64,000 nt of DNA, taken from Gibbula magus. Taxonomy: Eukaryota > Mollusca > Gastropoda > Trochida > Trochidae. Below are positions 20,210 to 30,899 of this stretch, one piece after another. Numbering within the stretch: the stretch's first letter is position 1; each line of letters starts with the position of its first letter. The position numbers and the translations under genes are program-made. The stretch covers positions 23,866,017 through 23,930,016 of the forward strand of contig OW388300.1 in NCBI GenBank assembly GCA_936450465.1. Direction: 5' to 3'. The notes under the pieces were generated by a model. The model saw only the letters and a list, made by a program, of their open reading frames with translations, was not told the DNA's origin and ran no database searches.

Positions 20210-21303
20210 GTTAGCAAAATATTCTAAATCACGTGTTTTTGTCATGGGTGTGACATCGTGACCTTGGGTTGTATAATAATCGAGTAGTCATTTGACCTCA
20301 TAAATAAAGTCTTTGCTGCCCATTTTAGTATTACTTAGAAAGAAGTAGAATGACTTCATTTATATCACATGATACCCCCGGTTATGCGTGTTGGTATTGG
20401 TAATTAGACGCTCGTATATAAGTGGCAATTTCACTCCCGGGTTATGAAGCTGGATCCAATTATCGGGTGTATCATGCTTATCGCTTTCAAAACTCTATGG
20501 AAACTGGACACATTTCCTCAAACATATCTACAACTTCACTCATAGCTGTGGGAAATATTGTTATTGGAAATTAAATTAAATGCTGTCTATGCATTGTGCA
20601 ATGTATTTCTGAATTTAATTATTTGATAAATTATTTTTGAATAAAATAAAATCACCGGAAAGCAAATATATAAGTGCATTTTCAGAGTGATAAATATAAA
20701 TAAACAATTCAAAACTAGAAAAATAAATTTTATTGCACAATGTAGAATTGACTTTTACAGGGGTTATAAGAATTTAATTGAGAAATAAATTTTTTGAATT
20801 GAATTATAGAAACCAAGCAAGTGCAACTTTCTTAGTTATAAAAAGATAAACAAATGTAAAAACAAAAAAATAAATTATATCTCACAAAAGTGGAATGAGT
20901 AGATCGTCTTAATTAGAATTTAATTAATAAATTAACTTTAAAAAATAAAATCATCAGAAAGCAAATACCGGTAAGTGCAAGTTTCTTAGCAATAGCGGTA
21001 TTGCTACAAAGGAGAATGGCCCAATTTAAAATCTAGAAAATGACTCAAAGCCCTGAAAATTACCCATTGTCAATTCTCAAGCCCTGTATAAATCTTTAAA
21101 AAAATTAAAACTAGAAGAATACTATTTATTACACAAAAGTTAATTGACATGTCATAAAATTGATAGTTAATTATTTATCTGAACATTGTTTTCATATTTC
21201 TATTATATTTCCTCTGTAGTGTATACTTCTAAATACCTTTTTTGGTAAATTACCATTAGTCCTCACATTCCATTTCCACCCAAACTATGAAAATAATAAC
21301 AAG
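20210..21303. other. Intron region of the P2X7-like gene, one internal exon unresolved
   Basis: AT-rich sequence with several AAATAAATT..AAATC repeats in the middle. A weak palindrome at about 20367-20470 (CATGATACCCCCGG / CCAATTATCGGGTGTATCATG) resembles the foldback family. The Cys-rich part of the P2X7-like domain should be encoded here, but only the tentative site at 20546 was seen. Confidence 0.4.
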
Positions 21304-21500
21304 AGAATGAGATTAGAGAAAACAGATTTTGCTGTCGAGAGAGAACACAAATCAATAACAAAATACAAGAATTTGATCAGCAAAACCCTGACTGCACTTC
21401 CCCTGCATGTCTTATAGCCCATCCGGGTTTTGAGGCAGTCTGCCTGAATCCCTATGTGCTGGAAACAGCATTTCACCATTACAGACAGGATTACGGAGAC
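21304..21500 (+). CDS. P2X7-like domain protein, internal exon
   Basis: A pyrimidine-rich tract (21259-21281) precedes an AACAAG acceptor. The frame then reads NEIRENRFCCRERTQ, then HPGFEAVCLNPYVLETAF, then HHYRQDYGD. The CC pair and the HPGF..VCLN..VL..A...YRQ.YG run are the diagnostic core of the P2X7-like intracellular domain. A GAC|GTAGAA donor at 21501 ends the exon in phase 0, which matches the next exon. An alternative donor (CGA|GTAAGG at 21521) is stronger but breaks the phase. If unspliced, the frame would stop at 21522-21524. Confidence 0.75.
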
Positions 21501-21879
21501 GTAGAACGAGAATTACACGAGTAAGGGCAATACATATTTTGTTAATTCACTAAATGAACTTATAAACTTCAACTTAAATAAATCATCGAACAAGAAAAAA
21601 GTGACCATGACTCCCATACCCCCGCCATCCGCTATCTGTACATTGAGCATTGTAGACAAAAATGGCACTACGTTTGGAAAACAAATTCAAGCATCATAAT
21701 TTTGCCAAAATATATTTTTGGAATTTTGATGTTTTGATGTTACAAACTTTCATTCACACAGATGTAATCGTTTTTTTGGATCGAACGGAAGGACCGCTAC
21801 ATACCCCTGCTTAATTTGTAGGTGGTATAATTAAAAAAAGGGCAAATTTATATAATATATTATTTTGCATAATATACAG

Positions 21880-21975
21880 ATACATTTCGACCGCCAAATT
21901 GTGAGATGGTGTTGGGGTTTTTGGGGGCGGCATAACAGGGTTCCGCTGCCATCATGTGCATGCGAAAAGAACTAG
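21880..21975 (+). CDS. P2X7-like domain protein, last exon
   Basis: After a TAATATACAG acceptor the phase-0 frame reads IHFDRQIVRWCWGFWGR, then RVPLPSCACEKN and a TAG at 21973-21975. This is the C-terminal end of the P2X7-like domain (YRQ.VRWCWG.LG....VVLPSC), with the WCWG and LPSC signatures intact. The family usually continues a few residues past PSC (AV..IR..FP), so the stop is slightly early. The order and phase of the three exons argue for one gene. It may still be a decayed copy, because such genes are often multicopy. Confidence 0.75.
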   Translation: MHFDRQIVRWCWGFWGRHNRVPLPSCACEKN

Positions 21976-22551
21976 CTTCCCAAGTAACAATAGACAACAC
22001 AAAAATAGAGCCATGGCCTCTGTAGCTCATCAGGAGATAATAAGTGGGGTATGTTATGGAGTGGACTTTATAGCAATGGTCAGATAATGGAATGTAGTAA
22101 TAAGAATCTAGGTAGTGAAACGATTAAAGCAGTTTAAAAATATTTTGTTACCATAACTTTGCCAATCTGCTATATATATGTGTTGAAAGAGCAACGCAAA
22201 GCTTGGAAATAAATTGCTGGTATCAAACATATAATAATGTGGTGGAGAGATCATACTATTTTCTAAGATCGTACACACATTATATAATAATGAATACCCC
22301 GGGTACAATTCTTTGCATACAATTCACCACTGTCAGCTATTGCAATAATGGCCTGGGGCTGTAGATGAAAATGAAAAAAACCTTTTTAGGTCATGACCCC
22401 TGCTAATTATTATCAAAATTGGTTACACATAAATCAACATTCGTTATGAATATCATACACCTTTGTATTATATTGTTTTAATTCTTAATTGCATTATGGC
22501 AATACCAACATTTATTACATAATGAATAGGAGCCTCAGTTTTTGAAAATCC
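21976..22551. other. No gene recognised
   Basis: Downstream of the P2X7-like gene. A GGTCATGACCCCTG fragment near 22389 belongs to the same repeat family as 23690-24405. Confidence 0.4.
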
Positions 22552-22689
22552 CATTTCTCATAGGCTCCATTTCAATACTTCATAAATTGGTGAATTTTTT
22601 TTTAGTAAATTCTTTTTCACCATTTCTTATAGGCTCCCTTTCAATATTTGATAAAATGGTGATATTCTATGAATAAATTCTTTTTTAGA
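22552..22689 (+). repeat. Tandem duplication, two 69-bp units
   Basis: CATTTCTCATAGGCTCC at 22552 and CATTTCTTATAGGCTCC at 22621 start two successive copies of a 69-bp unit with about 80% identity. Confidence 0.8.
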
Positions 22690-23689
22690 GTCAGTGGAAG
22701 ACTAAAGCAGTCTCACGCACAGTCTATGATAACACAGTGCTGCACAGTAGTTTGAAGTAACCTGAAACCTCTGTGTAACTATCAGTTTTCATCCTTCTGC
22801 CAGGAAGAGGTCAACACAATGCAATTACATAACATGCAGACACTGGACTCACAGCCAGTAACATTTATATGTTAGATGCAGTTTTTCCTACAATTGATTA
22901 TTTTTCTGTACTGGAGAAGATGATGAAAATAGGTGTGATGTCACAATCTCATATAGCTACTTCTTTTATAGTCCTATGTTATCACCAGTCATCACTAATC
23001 ATATTCAGTTCACATATCTCATGTAAAATGAAAAAATTTAATTCCTCTTCAAGTTATTCCTTCAAAGGGTATTCATTATTCAATAGTTCTCATTTCAAAT
23101 AGATTCACATTAAACATGTCCATGATGTAGACATCTATCTCATTTCTTGTTCCTATTGAATAAAATTAACTGCAAAGTTAATAGAAAACTAAATCAGTTA
23201 TAAAGTATAAAATATGATATAAATAAGGTATACCAAATTGACTCGTACTGGAAATTCTCATTAATTAATTAATTAATTCTCCAAATAATTACACAATATC
23301 ATGAGATATTAAAAAACTCCATTATTTACTCTTAAATAACAAAGAACATTATATTAGATTTAATAAAAGATTCTGTATTAAGTCTTTAGAATACTTTTAG
23401 ACTTGTGTACCTTTATCAGCAAATTCACTTGCAAAATACAAATAATTACTCATATGTGAAATGTGAGACAAAGATAAAATATGACTTATAATTTTTGTTA
23501 GACCTCCAATTCTAAGTTTTTAATTCTCAATATCTCTTTTTCATCAGACATATTATATTCTCAAAGCACATGTTAGAACTCTCACATCAGAAAGATGAAA
23601 TGCCTTTAACTCAGCTGTTTTCTTTAAAATTACCTCCCTTACCTACTTTACTGATTGAAGTGCACATATAATCTCAGAAAGATGCTGTA
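22690..23689. other. No gene recognised
   Basis: AT-rich. Includes an (ATTA)n run at about 23260-23278. No coding signal. Confidence 0.5.
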
Positions 23690-24405
23690 AACTGAAATAG
23701 GCTTTTAGGTTATGATCCCTGTGACCCATATTTGGGGTCACAGCCTCACCAAATTTACAATTTAGAATCCCTTACAGCCAAGGAGTCTGTACATAAAATT
23801 TCAGCTCGCTAGAGCCATTGGGACTGGAGATGAAGATGAAAATAGCATTTTAGGTCATTGCCTCTGTGACCCAATATTTGGGGTCTCACTGTCACCAAAT
23901 TTACAATTTAGAATCCCCTTCAGTCAAGGAGTATGTACATAAAATTTCAGCTCTCTACGTTCATTGGGACTGGAGAAGAAGATGAAAATAGTTTTTTTTA
24001 GGTAATGACCCATGTGAGCCACACTTGGGGTCACAGGGTCACCAAATCTACAATTTAGAATCCCTTTCAGCCAAGGAGTCTGTACATAAAATTTCAGCTC
24101 TCTGGAGTCATTGGTTCTGGAGAAGAAGATGAAAATAGCTTTTAAGGTTATGACCCCTGTGACCCACATTTGGGGTCAAAGGGTCACCAAATTTACAATT
24201 TAGTATCCCCTTCAGCCAAGGAGTCTGTACATTAAATTTCAGCTCTCTGGAGTCATTGGTTCTGGAGAAGAAGTCGAAAAAGCGAAAAGTTTACGGACGG
24301 ACGGACGGACAGACGGACGGACGGACGGACGGACGGACGGATGGACGGACGCCATCCCATGCCATAAGCCCATCGGGCCTTTCAGGCCAGATGAGCTAAA
24401 AATTC
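23690..24405 (+). repeat. Four ~146-bp tandem units ending in (GGAC)n and a conserved tail
   Basis: The phrase GTGACCC...TTTGGGGTC...CACCAAAT.TACAATTTAG..TCCC recurs at about 23714, 23860, 24007 and 24152, spacing about 146 bp. After the fourth unit comes TCGAAAAAGCGAAAAGTTTACGG, a (GGAC)n run (24294-24351), and a tail ending CCATCGGGCCTTTCAGGCC..GATGAGCTAAAAA. This arrangement is a recurrent mollusc repeat in my memory. It is probably a non-autonomous mobile element with expandable internal units. Confidence 0.75.
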
Positions 24406-24717
24406 AAGTGGCCAAACTTATAATAAAGAAGAATACAGACAAATACTTGATTCAAACTATGAAATAATTCCTTTGTTCCCTTTTTACAATCCAAATACAT
24501 TTTGTTTCAAATGGACAATTTTCTGCCTGCATGCAGATAGTCTCGTCCAGGTTAAGGTCTGCTTCCCCCCTCCGGAATCCGCCACTTTGAATACAATAAA
24601 GTTAACAGCCGAGATAAGGGTAATAACTTATAGAATGAATCAAAGGCATGGATGTTATAAGTTGGTCTCAAAAATAATGTTTCGTGTCATCAATGGATAA
24701 CTAGACAGTAACACTAG
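24406..24717. other. No gene recognised
   Basis: Short AT-rich spacer between two repeats. Confidence 0.5.
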
Positions 24718-24842
24718 AGTGACGGGTAATAACAGACTAATTATCTTTCCCCAGTTATATTAATAATGTAATTCTCAAGCCTTGGCAAAAGAATTACAAA
24801 AGTGATATAACGCGGGAAAGATAATCTGTCATTCCCCGTCAC
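24718..24842. repeat. Foldback palindrome, arms about 55-60 bp
   Basis: GTGACGGGTAATAACAGACT...ATCTTTCCCC.AGTTATAT...GTAATTCT is mirrored by the reverse complement of 24787-24842, with a few mismatches and one 3-base gap. The centre is CAAGCCTTGGC. Confidence 0.8.
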
Positions 24843-25129
24843 AAGTTGGTTATTGCTTCGATTACGAATAACTTAATTAAAAGTAAAGACGTGATTTTCA
24901 AAAACCCAAAGTTACTTTTTTTTAAAACCAACAAGGAGGTCAATCTCCATCAATCCATTCGCGTGTGGTGTTGATAATACACGTGTACCTATCCTTGTGT
25001 ACTACAAGTGACTAAAATGTCTCATTTAACAGTTAAAAGTAATTGTGGTTCTTGTTGAAAATTTCAAATTTCCAAATTGTATAATATGGGTTACTACAAA
25101 TTTAATAAAATGCATATAATTTCAGTTTT

Positions 25130-25400
25130 GAGTCTTTTTTATTCTAAAAAGATGAAAAATGAAATTGATGAAAATTGTTTTTTTTTTTAGGTATATGTCC
25201 TCTTAGGCCCTATCAAAGGCAACAAATATGCAATTTTCTATTTCCCATTGCCTTAGGAGTCTGTATTTCACATTTTAACTGATGAAAGAGGCAAAAATAG
25301 TGACCCTTTTTGGGTAAAGGTCACCAAATGTAAAATTTATAATGACACTATTCTTCAAAGGATACTCTTGATAAAGATGTCATCGAAAATGTTTTAAAAA
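25130..25400 (+). repeat. Degenerate relative of the 146-bp repeat
   Basis: Contains GATGAAAAT..TTTTTTTTAGGT, AGGAGTCTGTA and GGTCACCAAATGTAAAATTTA in the same order as the units at 23690-24290, but strongly diverged. Confidence 0.5.
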
Positions 25401-25509
25401 GACATTGCCATAAAAATAAACCGATGTCGGGGATCATACAAGTTGCTAATGAAAAAAAATCATATATCCGCCACTCGTTGATAAAACATCTTTTGATGGT
25501 ATTCATCTT

Positions 25510-25765
25510 TTGACCCTCAGTGTAGTTGAGGAGAGATGGGGCGATGAAATGAAATATGTTAGAATTCGTTTATTCTTTCATAAAAGCAAGTTTACTATGA
25601 CTTTTAATTTTAAAAAGTAAGAACATTTGGGGATCGCCGAGCGATTTAAAGTATTGTCGGCATTAATAATATTACTGGCTTCGGCAAATTACTATATTTT
25701 TAACCAAATTGGTCTATCTAAACGAAGCACGTGCTTTCAATGAATTAACTCGGAATCGGAAATAA
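25510..25765 (+). repeat. Dispersed repeat family B, copy 2
   Basis: Homologous to 6780-7045 in the same orientation (see that entry). It ends about 60 bases before the first satellite unit. Confidence 0.7.
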
Positions 25766-25819
25766 AAAACGAGCTGGCTTGCTTTTTCGTTGAATGACAC
25801 ATAGCAGGGAGCATAAAAC

Positions 25820-26790
25820 ACGAAAGGCGATAGGAGAAACAATATCAATCTCTCCCCGGTTGATCAAATTTAGACCCATCGATAGAAGAAACAATACGAA
25901 TATCTCCCCGGTTGTACACATTTAAACCCAGGGACATAAAAAAACAATACTAATCTCTCCCCGGTTGTACAAATTTAGACCCATCGATAGGAGAAACAAT
26001 ACCAATATCTCCCCAGTTTTACAAATTTAGACCCATCGATAGGAGAAACAATATCAATATCTCGCCAGGTGTACAAATTTAGACCCATCGATAGGAGAAA
26101 CAATAGCAATATCCCCCCGGTTGTACAAATTTAGACCCATCGATAGGAGAAACAATACCAATATCTCCCGGTTGTACAAATTAAGACCCATCGATAGGAT
26201 AAACAATACCAATATCTCCCCAGTTGTACAAATATAGACCCATCGATAGGACAAACAATACCAATATCTCCCCATATGTACAAATTTAGACACATCGATA
26301 GGAGAAACAATACCAATATCTCCCCAGTTGTACAAATTTAGATCCATGGACAGAAAAACACGATACTAATCTCTCCGTCGTTGTACAAACTTAGACCCAT
26401 CGATAGGAGAAACAATACCAATATCTCCCCAGTTGTACAAATTAAGACCCATCGATAGGAGAAACAATACCAATATCTCACCAGTTGTACAAATTTAGAC
26501 CCATTGATAGGAGAAACAATACCAATATCTCCCCGGTTGTACAAATTTAGACCCATCGGTTGTACAAATATAGACCCATCGATAGGAGAAACAATACCAA
26601 TATCTCCCCGGTTGTACAAATTTAGACCCATCGTTAGGAGAAACAATACCAATATCTCCCCAGTTGTACAAATTAAGACCCATGGACACAAAACAACGGT
26701 ACTAATCTCTCCCCGTTTGTACAAATATAGATCCATGGGCAGAGGAAAGTATACATATTTCTCCCCAGTTGTACAAATTTAGACCCATGG
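25820..26790. repeat. Satellite, ancestral ~52-bp unit block
   Basis: About 18 tandem copies of a 52-bp unit composed of CCCATCGATAGGAGAAACAA, TACCAATATCTCCCC and AGTTGTACAAATTTAGA. Spacing is 52 bases wherever I counted (for example 26401, 26453, 26505). Some units have CCATGGACA in place of CCATCGATA. The unit is the same sequence as the 80-bp satellite minus its 27-bp internal duplication. Confidence 0.95.
26535..26580 (+). repeat. Transitional monomer with 23-bp internal duplication
   Basis: Within the 52-bp block, GGTTGTACAAATTTAGACCC plus ATC (26535-26557) is followed immediately by GGTTGTACAAATATAGACCC plus ATC (26558-26580). This duplicates the same segment that is duplicated (as 27 bp, with four extra bases GATA) in every 80-bp unit. 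Confidence 0.9.
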
Positions 26791-27101
26791 ACAAAAGAAA
26801 CGTTTGGACAGTGCACATATCAGGGAAACATTTTACCCTAATATTTCATTTCTAAAGTTTTTACTCACTTCGGTGAACATTGCGTTTCAGATTTTATAAA
26901 ATAAATTTATTTCTTTGATCAACTTTAATTTGTTAACCTTTTCTAAATCAGCTTTTATCAATCTTGTGATAATTCGCTGGTGTGTGTACGACCTTCGAGC
27001 CGTATCATGATTGCTTTTGCAAATATTTTAAATTGGGCAATTAACTTAAATTTGACTGCGATACTGCCGAAGCGGCGTTAAGAATTGACTCACTCACTCA
27101 G
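26791..27101. other. Non-satellite spacer ending in a SINE-type tail
   Basis: About 310 unique bases separate the 52-bp and 80-bp blocks. The last 46 (CTGCCGAAGCGGCGTTAAGAATTGACTCACTCACTCAG region, 27063-27101) match the 3' tail of the SINE at 16285-16610. Thus a SINE lies exactly at the proximal edge of the 80-bp array. Confidence 0.7.
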
Positions 27102-27383
27102 AAGAAACGATAGCAATCTCTCCCCGGTTGTACAAAAATAGACCCATCGATAGGTGGTACAAATATAGACCCATAGGCATGAGAAAACGACACCAATCTC
27201 TCCCCGGTTGTACAAAAATAGACCCAATCGATAGGTTGTACAAATATACACCCATAGGCATGAACAAACGATACCGATCTCTCCCCGGTTGTACAAAAAT
27301 AGACCCATCGATAGGTTGTACAAATATAGACCAAAAGGCATGAACAAACGATACCAATCTCTCCCCTGTTGTACAAAAATAGA

Positions 27384-27540
27384 CCCATCGATAGGAGAAA
27401 CAATACTAATATCTCCCCAGTTGTACAAATTAAGACCCATCGATAGGAGAAACAATACCAATATCTCCCCAGTTGTACAAATTTAGACCCATCGATAGGA
27501 GAAACAATACCAATGTCTCCCCGGTTGTACAAATATAGAC
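27384..27540. repeat. Three 52-bp-type units inside the 80-bp array
   Basis: CCCATCGATAGGAGAAACAA-type units occur in succession here, flanked by 80-bp units on both sides. Both forms therefore intermix near the proximal edge, either from mixed ancestry or from recombination. Confidence 0.85.
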
Positions 27541-29640
27541 CCTTAGGCATGAGAAAACGATACCAATCTCTCCCCAGTTGTACAAAAATAAACCAATCGA
27601 TAGGTTGTACAAATATCGACCCATAAGCATGAGAAAACGATACCAATCTCTCCCCGGTTGTACAAAAATAGACTCATCGATAGGTTGTACAAATATAGAC
27701 CCATAGGCATGAGAAAACGATACCAATCTCTCTCCGGTTGTACAAATATAGACCCATGGATATTTTGTACAAATATAGACCCATAGGCATGAGAAAACGA
27801 TACCAATCTCTCCCCGGTTGTACAAAAATAGACCAATCGATAGGTTGTACAAATATAGACCCATAGGAATAAGAAAATGATACCAATCTCTCTCCGGTTG
27901 TACAAATATAGACCCATCGATATTTTGTACAAATATAGACCAATAGGCATGAGAAAACGATACCAATCTCTCCCCGGTTGTACAAAAATAAACCCATCGA
28001 TAGGTTGTACAAATATAGACCCATAGGCATGAGAAAACGATACCAATCCCTCCCCGGTTGTACATAAATAGACCCATCGATAGGTTGTAAAAATATAGAC
28101 CCATAGGCATGAGAAAACGATACCAATCCCTCCCCGGTTGTACATAAATAGACCCATCGATAGGTTGAACAAATATAGACCCATAGGCATGAGAAAACGA
28201 TACCAATCTCTCTCCGGTTGTACATAAATAGACCCATCGATAGGTTGTACAGATATAGACCTTTAGGCATGATAAAACGATACCAATCTCTCACCGGTTG
28301 TACAAAAATAGACCCCACGATAGGTTGTACAAATATAGACCATTAGGCATGAGAAAACGATACCAATCTCTCCCCGGTTGTACATAAATAGACCCATCGA
28401 TAGGTTGTAAAAATATAGACCCATAGGCATGAGAAAACGATACCAATCCCTCCCCGGTTGTACAAATATAGACCCATTGATATTTTGTACAAATATAGAC
28501 CCATAGGCATGAGAAAACGATACCAATCTCTCCAAGGGTATACATAAATAGACCCATCGATAGGTTGTACAGATATAGACCTTTAGGCATGATAAAACGA
28601 TACCAATCTCTCACCGGTTGTACAAAAATAGACCCCTCGATAGGTTGTACAAATATAGACCATTAGGCATGAGAAAACGATACCAATCTCTCCCCGGTTG
28701 TAAAAAAATAGACCCATCGATAGGTTGTACAAATATAGACCCATAGGCATGAGAAAACGATACCAATCTCTACCCGTTTGGACAAAAATAGACCCATCGA
28801 TAGGTTGTACAAATATAGACCCATAGGCATGAGAAAACGATACCAATCTCTCCCCGGTTGTACAAAAATAGACCCATCGATAGGTTGTACAAATATAGAC
28901 TCTTAGGCATGAGAAAACGATACCAATCTCTCCCCGGTTGTACAAAAATAGACCCATCGATAGGTTGTACAAATATAGACCCATAGGCATGAGAAAACGA
29001 TACCAATCTCTCACCGGTTGTACAAAAATAGACCCATTGATAGGTTGTACAAATATAGACCAATAGCCATGATAAAACGATACCAATCTCTCCCCGGTTG
29101 TACATAAATAGACCCATCGATAGGTTGTACAGATATAGACCCTTAGGCATGAGAAAACGATACCAATCTCTCCCCAGTTGTACAAAAATAGACCCATCGA
29201 CAGGTTGTACAAATATAGACCCATAGGCATAACAAAACGATACCAATCTATCCCCGGTTGAACAAAAATAGACCCATCGATAGGTTGTACAAATATAGAC
29301 CCTTAGGCATGAGAAAACGATATCAATCCCTCCCCGGTTGTACATAAATAGACCCATCGATAGGTTGAACAAATATAGACCCTTAGGCATGAGAAAATGA
29401 TACAAATCTCTCCCCGGTTGTACAAAAATAGACCCATCGATAGGTTGTACAAATATAGACCCATAGGCATGAGAAAACGATACCAATCTCTCTCCGGTTG
29501 TACATAAATAGACCCATCGATAGGTTGTACAGATATAGACCCTTAGGCATGAGAAAACGATACCAATCTCTCCCCGGTTGTACAAAAATAGACCCCTCGA
29601 TAGGTTGTACAAATATAGACCCTTAGGCATGAGGAAACGA

Positions 29641-30899
29641 TACCAATCTCTCCCCGGTTGTACAAAAATAGACCCATCGATAGGTTGTACAAATATAGAC
29701 CCATAGGCATAAGAAAACGATACCAATCTCTCCCCGGTTGTACAAAAATAGACCCATCGATAGGTTGTACAAATATAGACCCATAGGCATGAGAAAACGA
29801 TACCAATCCCTCCCCGGTTGTACATAAATAGACCCATCGGTAGGTTGAACAAATATAGACCCATAGGCATGAGAAAACGATACCAATCTCTCTCCGGTTG
29901 TACAAATACAGACCCATCGATATTTTGTACAAATATAGACCCATAGGCATGAGAAAACGATACAAATCTCTCCAAGGGTGTACATAAATAGACCCATCGA
30001 TAGGTTGTACAGATATAGACCCTTAGGCATGATAAAACGATACCATTCTCTCCCCGGTTGTACAAAAATAGACCCCTCGATAGGTTGTACAAATATAGAC
30101 CCTTAGGCATGAGAAAACGATACCAATCTCTCCCCGGTTGTACATAAATAGACCCATCGATAGGTTGGACAGATATAGACCCTTAGGCATGAGAAAACGA
30201 TACCAATCTCTCCCCGGTTGTACAAAAATAGACCCCTCGATAGGTTGTACAAATATAGACCCTTAGGCATGAGGAAACGATACCAATCTCTCCCCGGTTG
30301 TACAAAAATAGACCCATCGATAGGTTGTACAAATATAGACCCATAGGCATGAGAAAACGATACCAATCTCTCCCCGGTTGTACAAAAATAAACCCATCGA
30401 TAGGTTGTACAAATATAGACCCTTAGGCATGAGAAAACGATACCAATCTCTCCCCGGTTGTACAAAAATAGACCCATCGATAGGTTGTACAAATATAGAC
30501 CCATAGGCATAAGAAAACGATACCAATCTCTCCCCGGTTGTACAAAAATAGACCCATCGATAGGTTGTACAAATATAGACCCATAGGCATGAGAAAACGA
30601 TACCAATCCCTCCCCGGTTGTACATAAATAGACCCATCGATAGGTTGAACAAATATAGACCCATAGGCATGAGAAAACGATACCAATCTCTCTCCGGTTG
30701 TACAAATATAGACCCATCGATATTTTGTACAAATATAGACCCATAGGCATGAGAAAACGATACAAATCTCTCCAAGGGTGTACATAAATAGACCCATCGA
30801 TAGGTTGTACAGATATAGACCCTTAGGCATGATAAAACGATACCATTCTCTCCCCGGTTGTACACAAATAGACCCCTCGATAGGTTGTACAAATATAGA
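29641..30899. repeat. Higher-order duplication, offset 800 bp (10 units)
   Basis: The variant pattern of 29641-30099 recurs at 30441-30899 with very few differences (for example 30064/30864). It includes the rare CTCTCCAAGGGTGTACAT unit. Confidence 0.8.

Noticed and set aside
23924..24169. 81-codon minus-strand frame with internal repetition
   Set aside because: Its repetition reflects the 146-bp tandem units.
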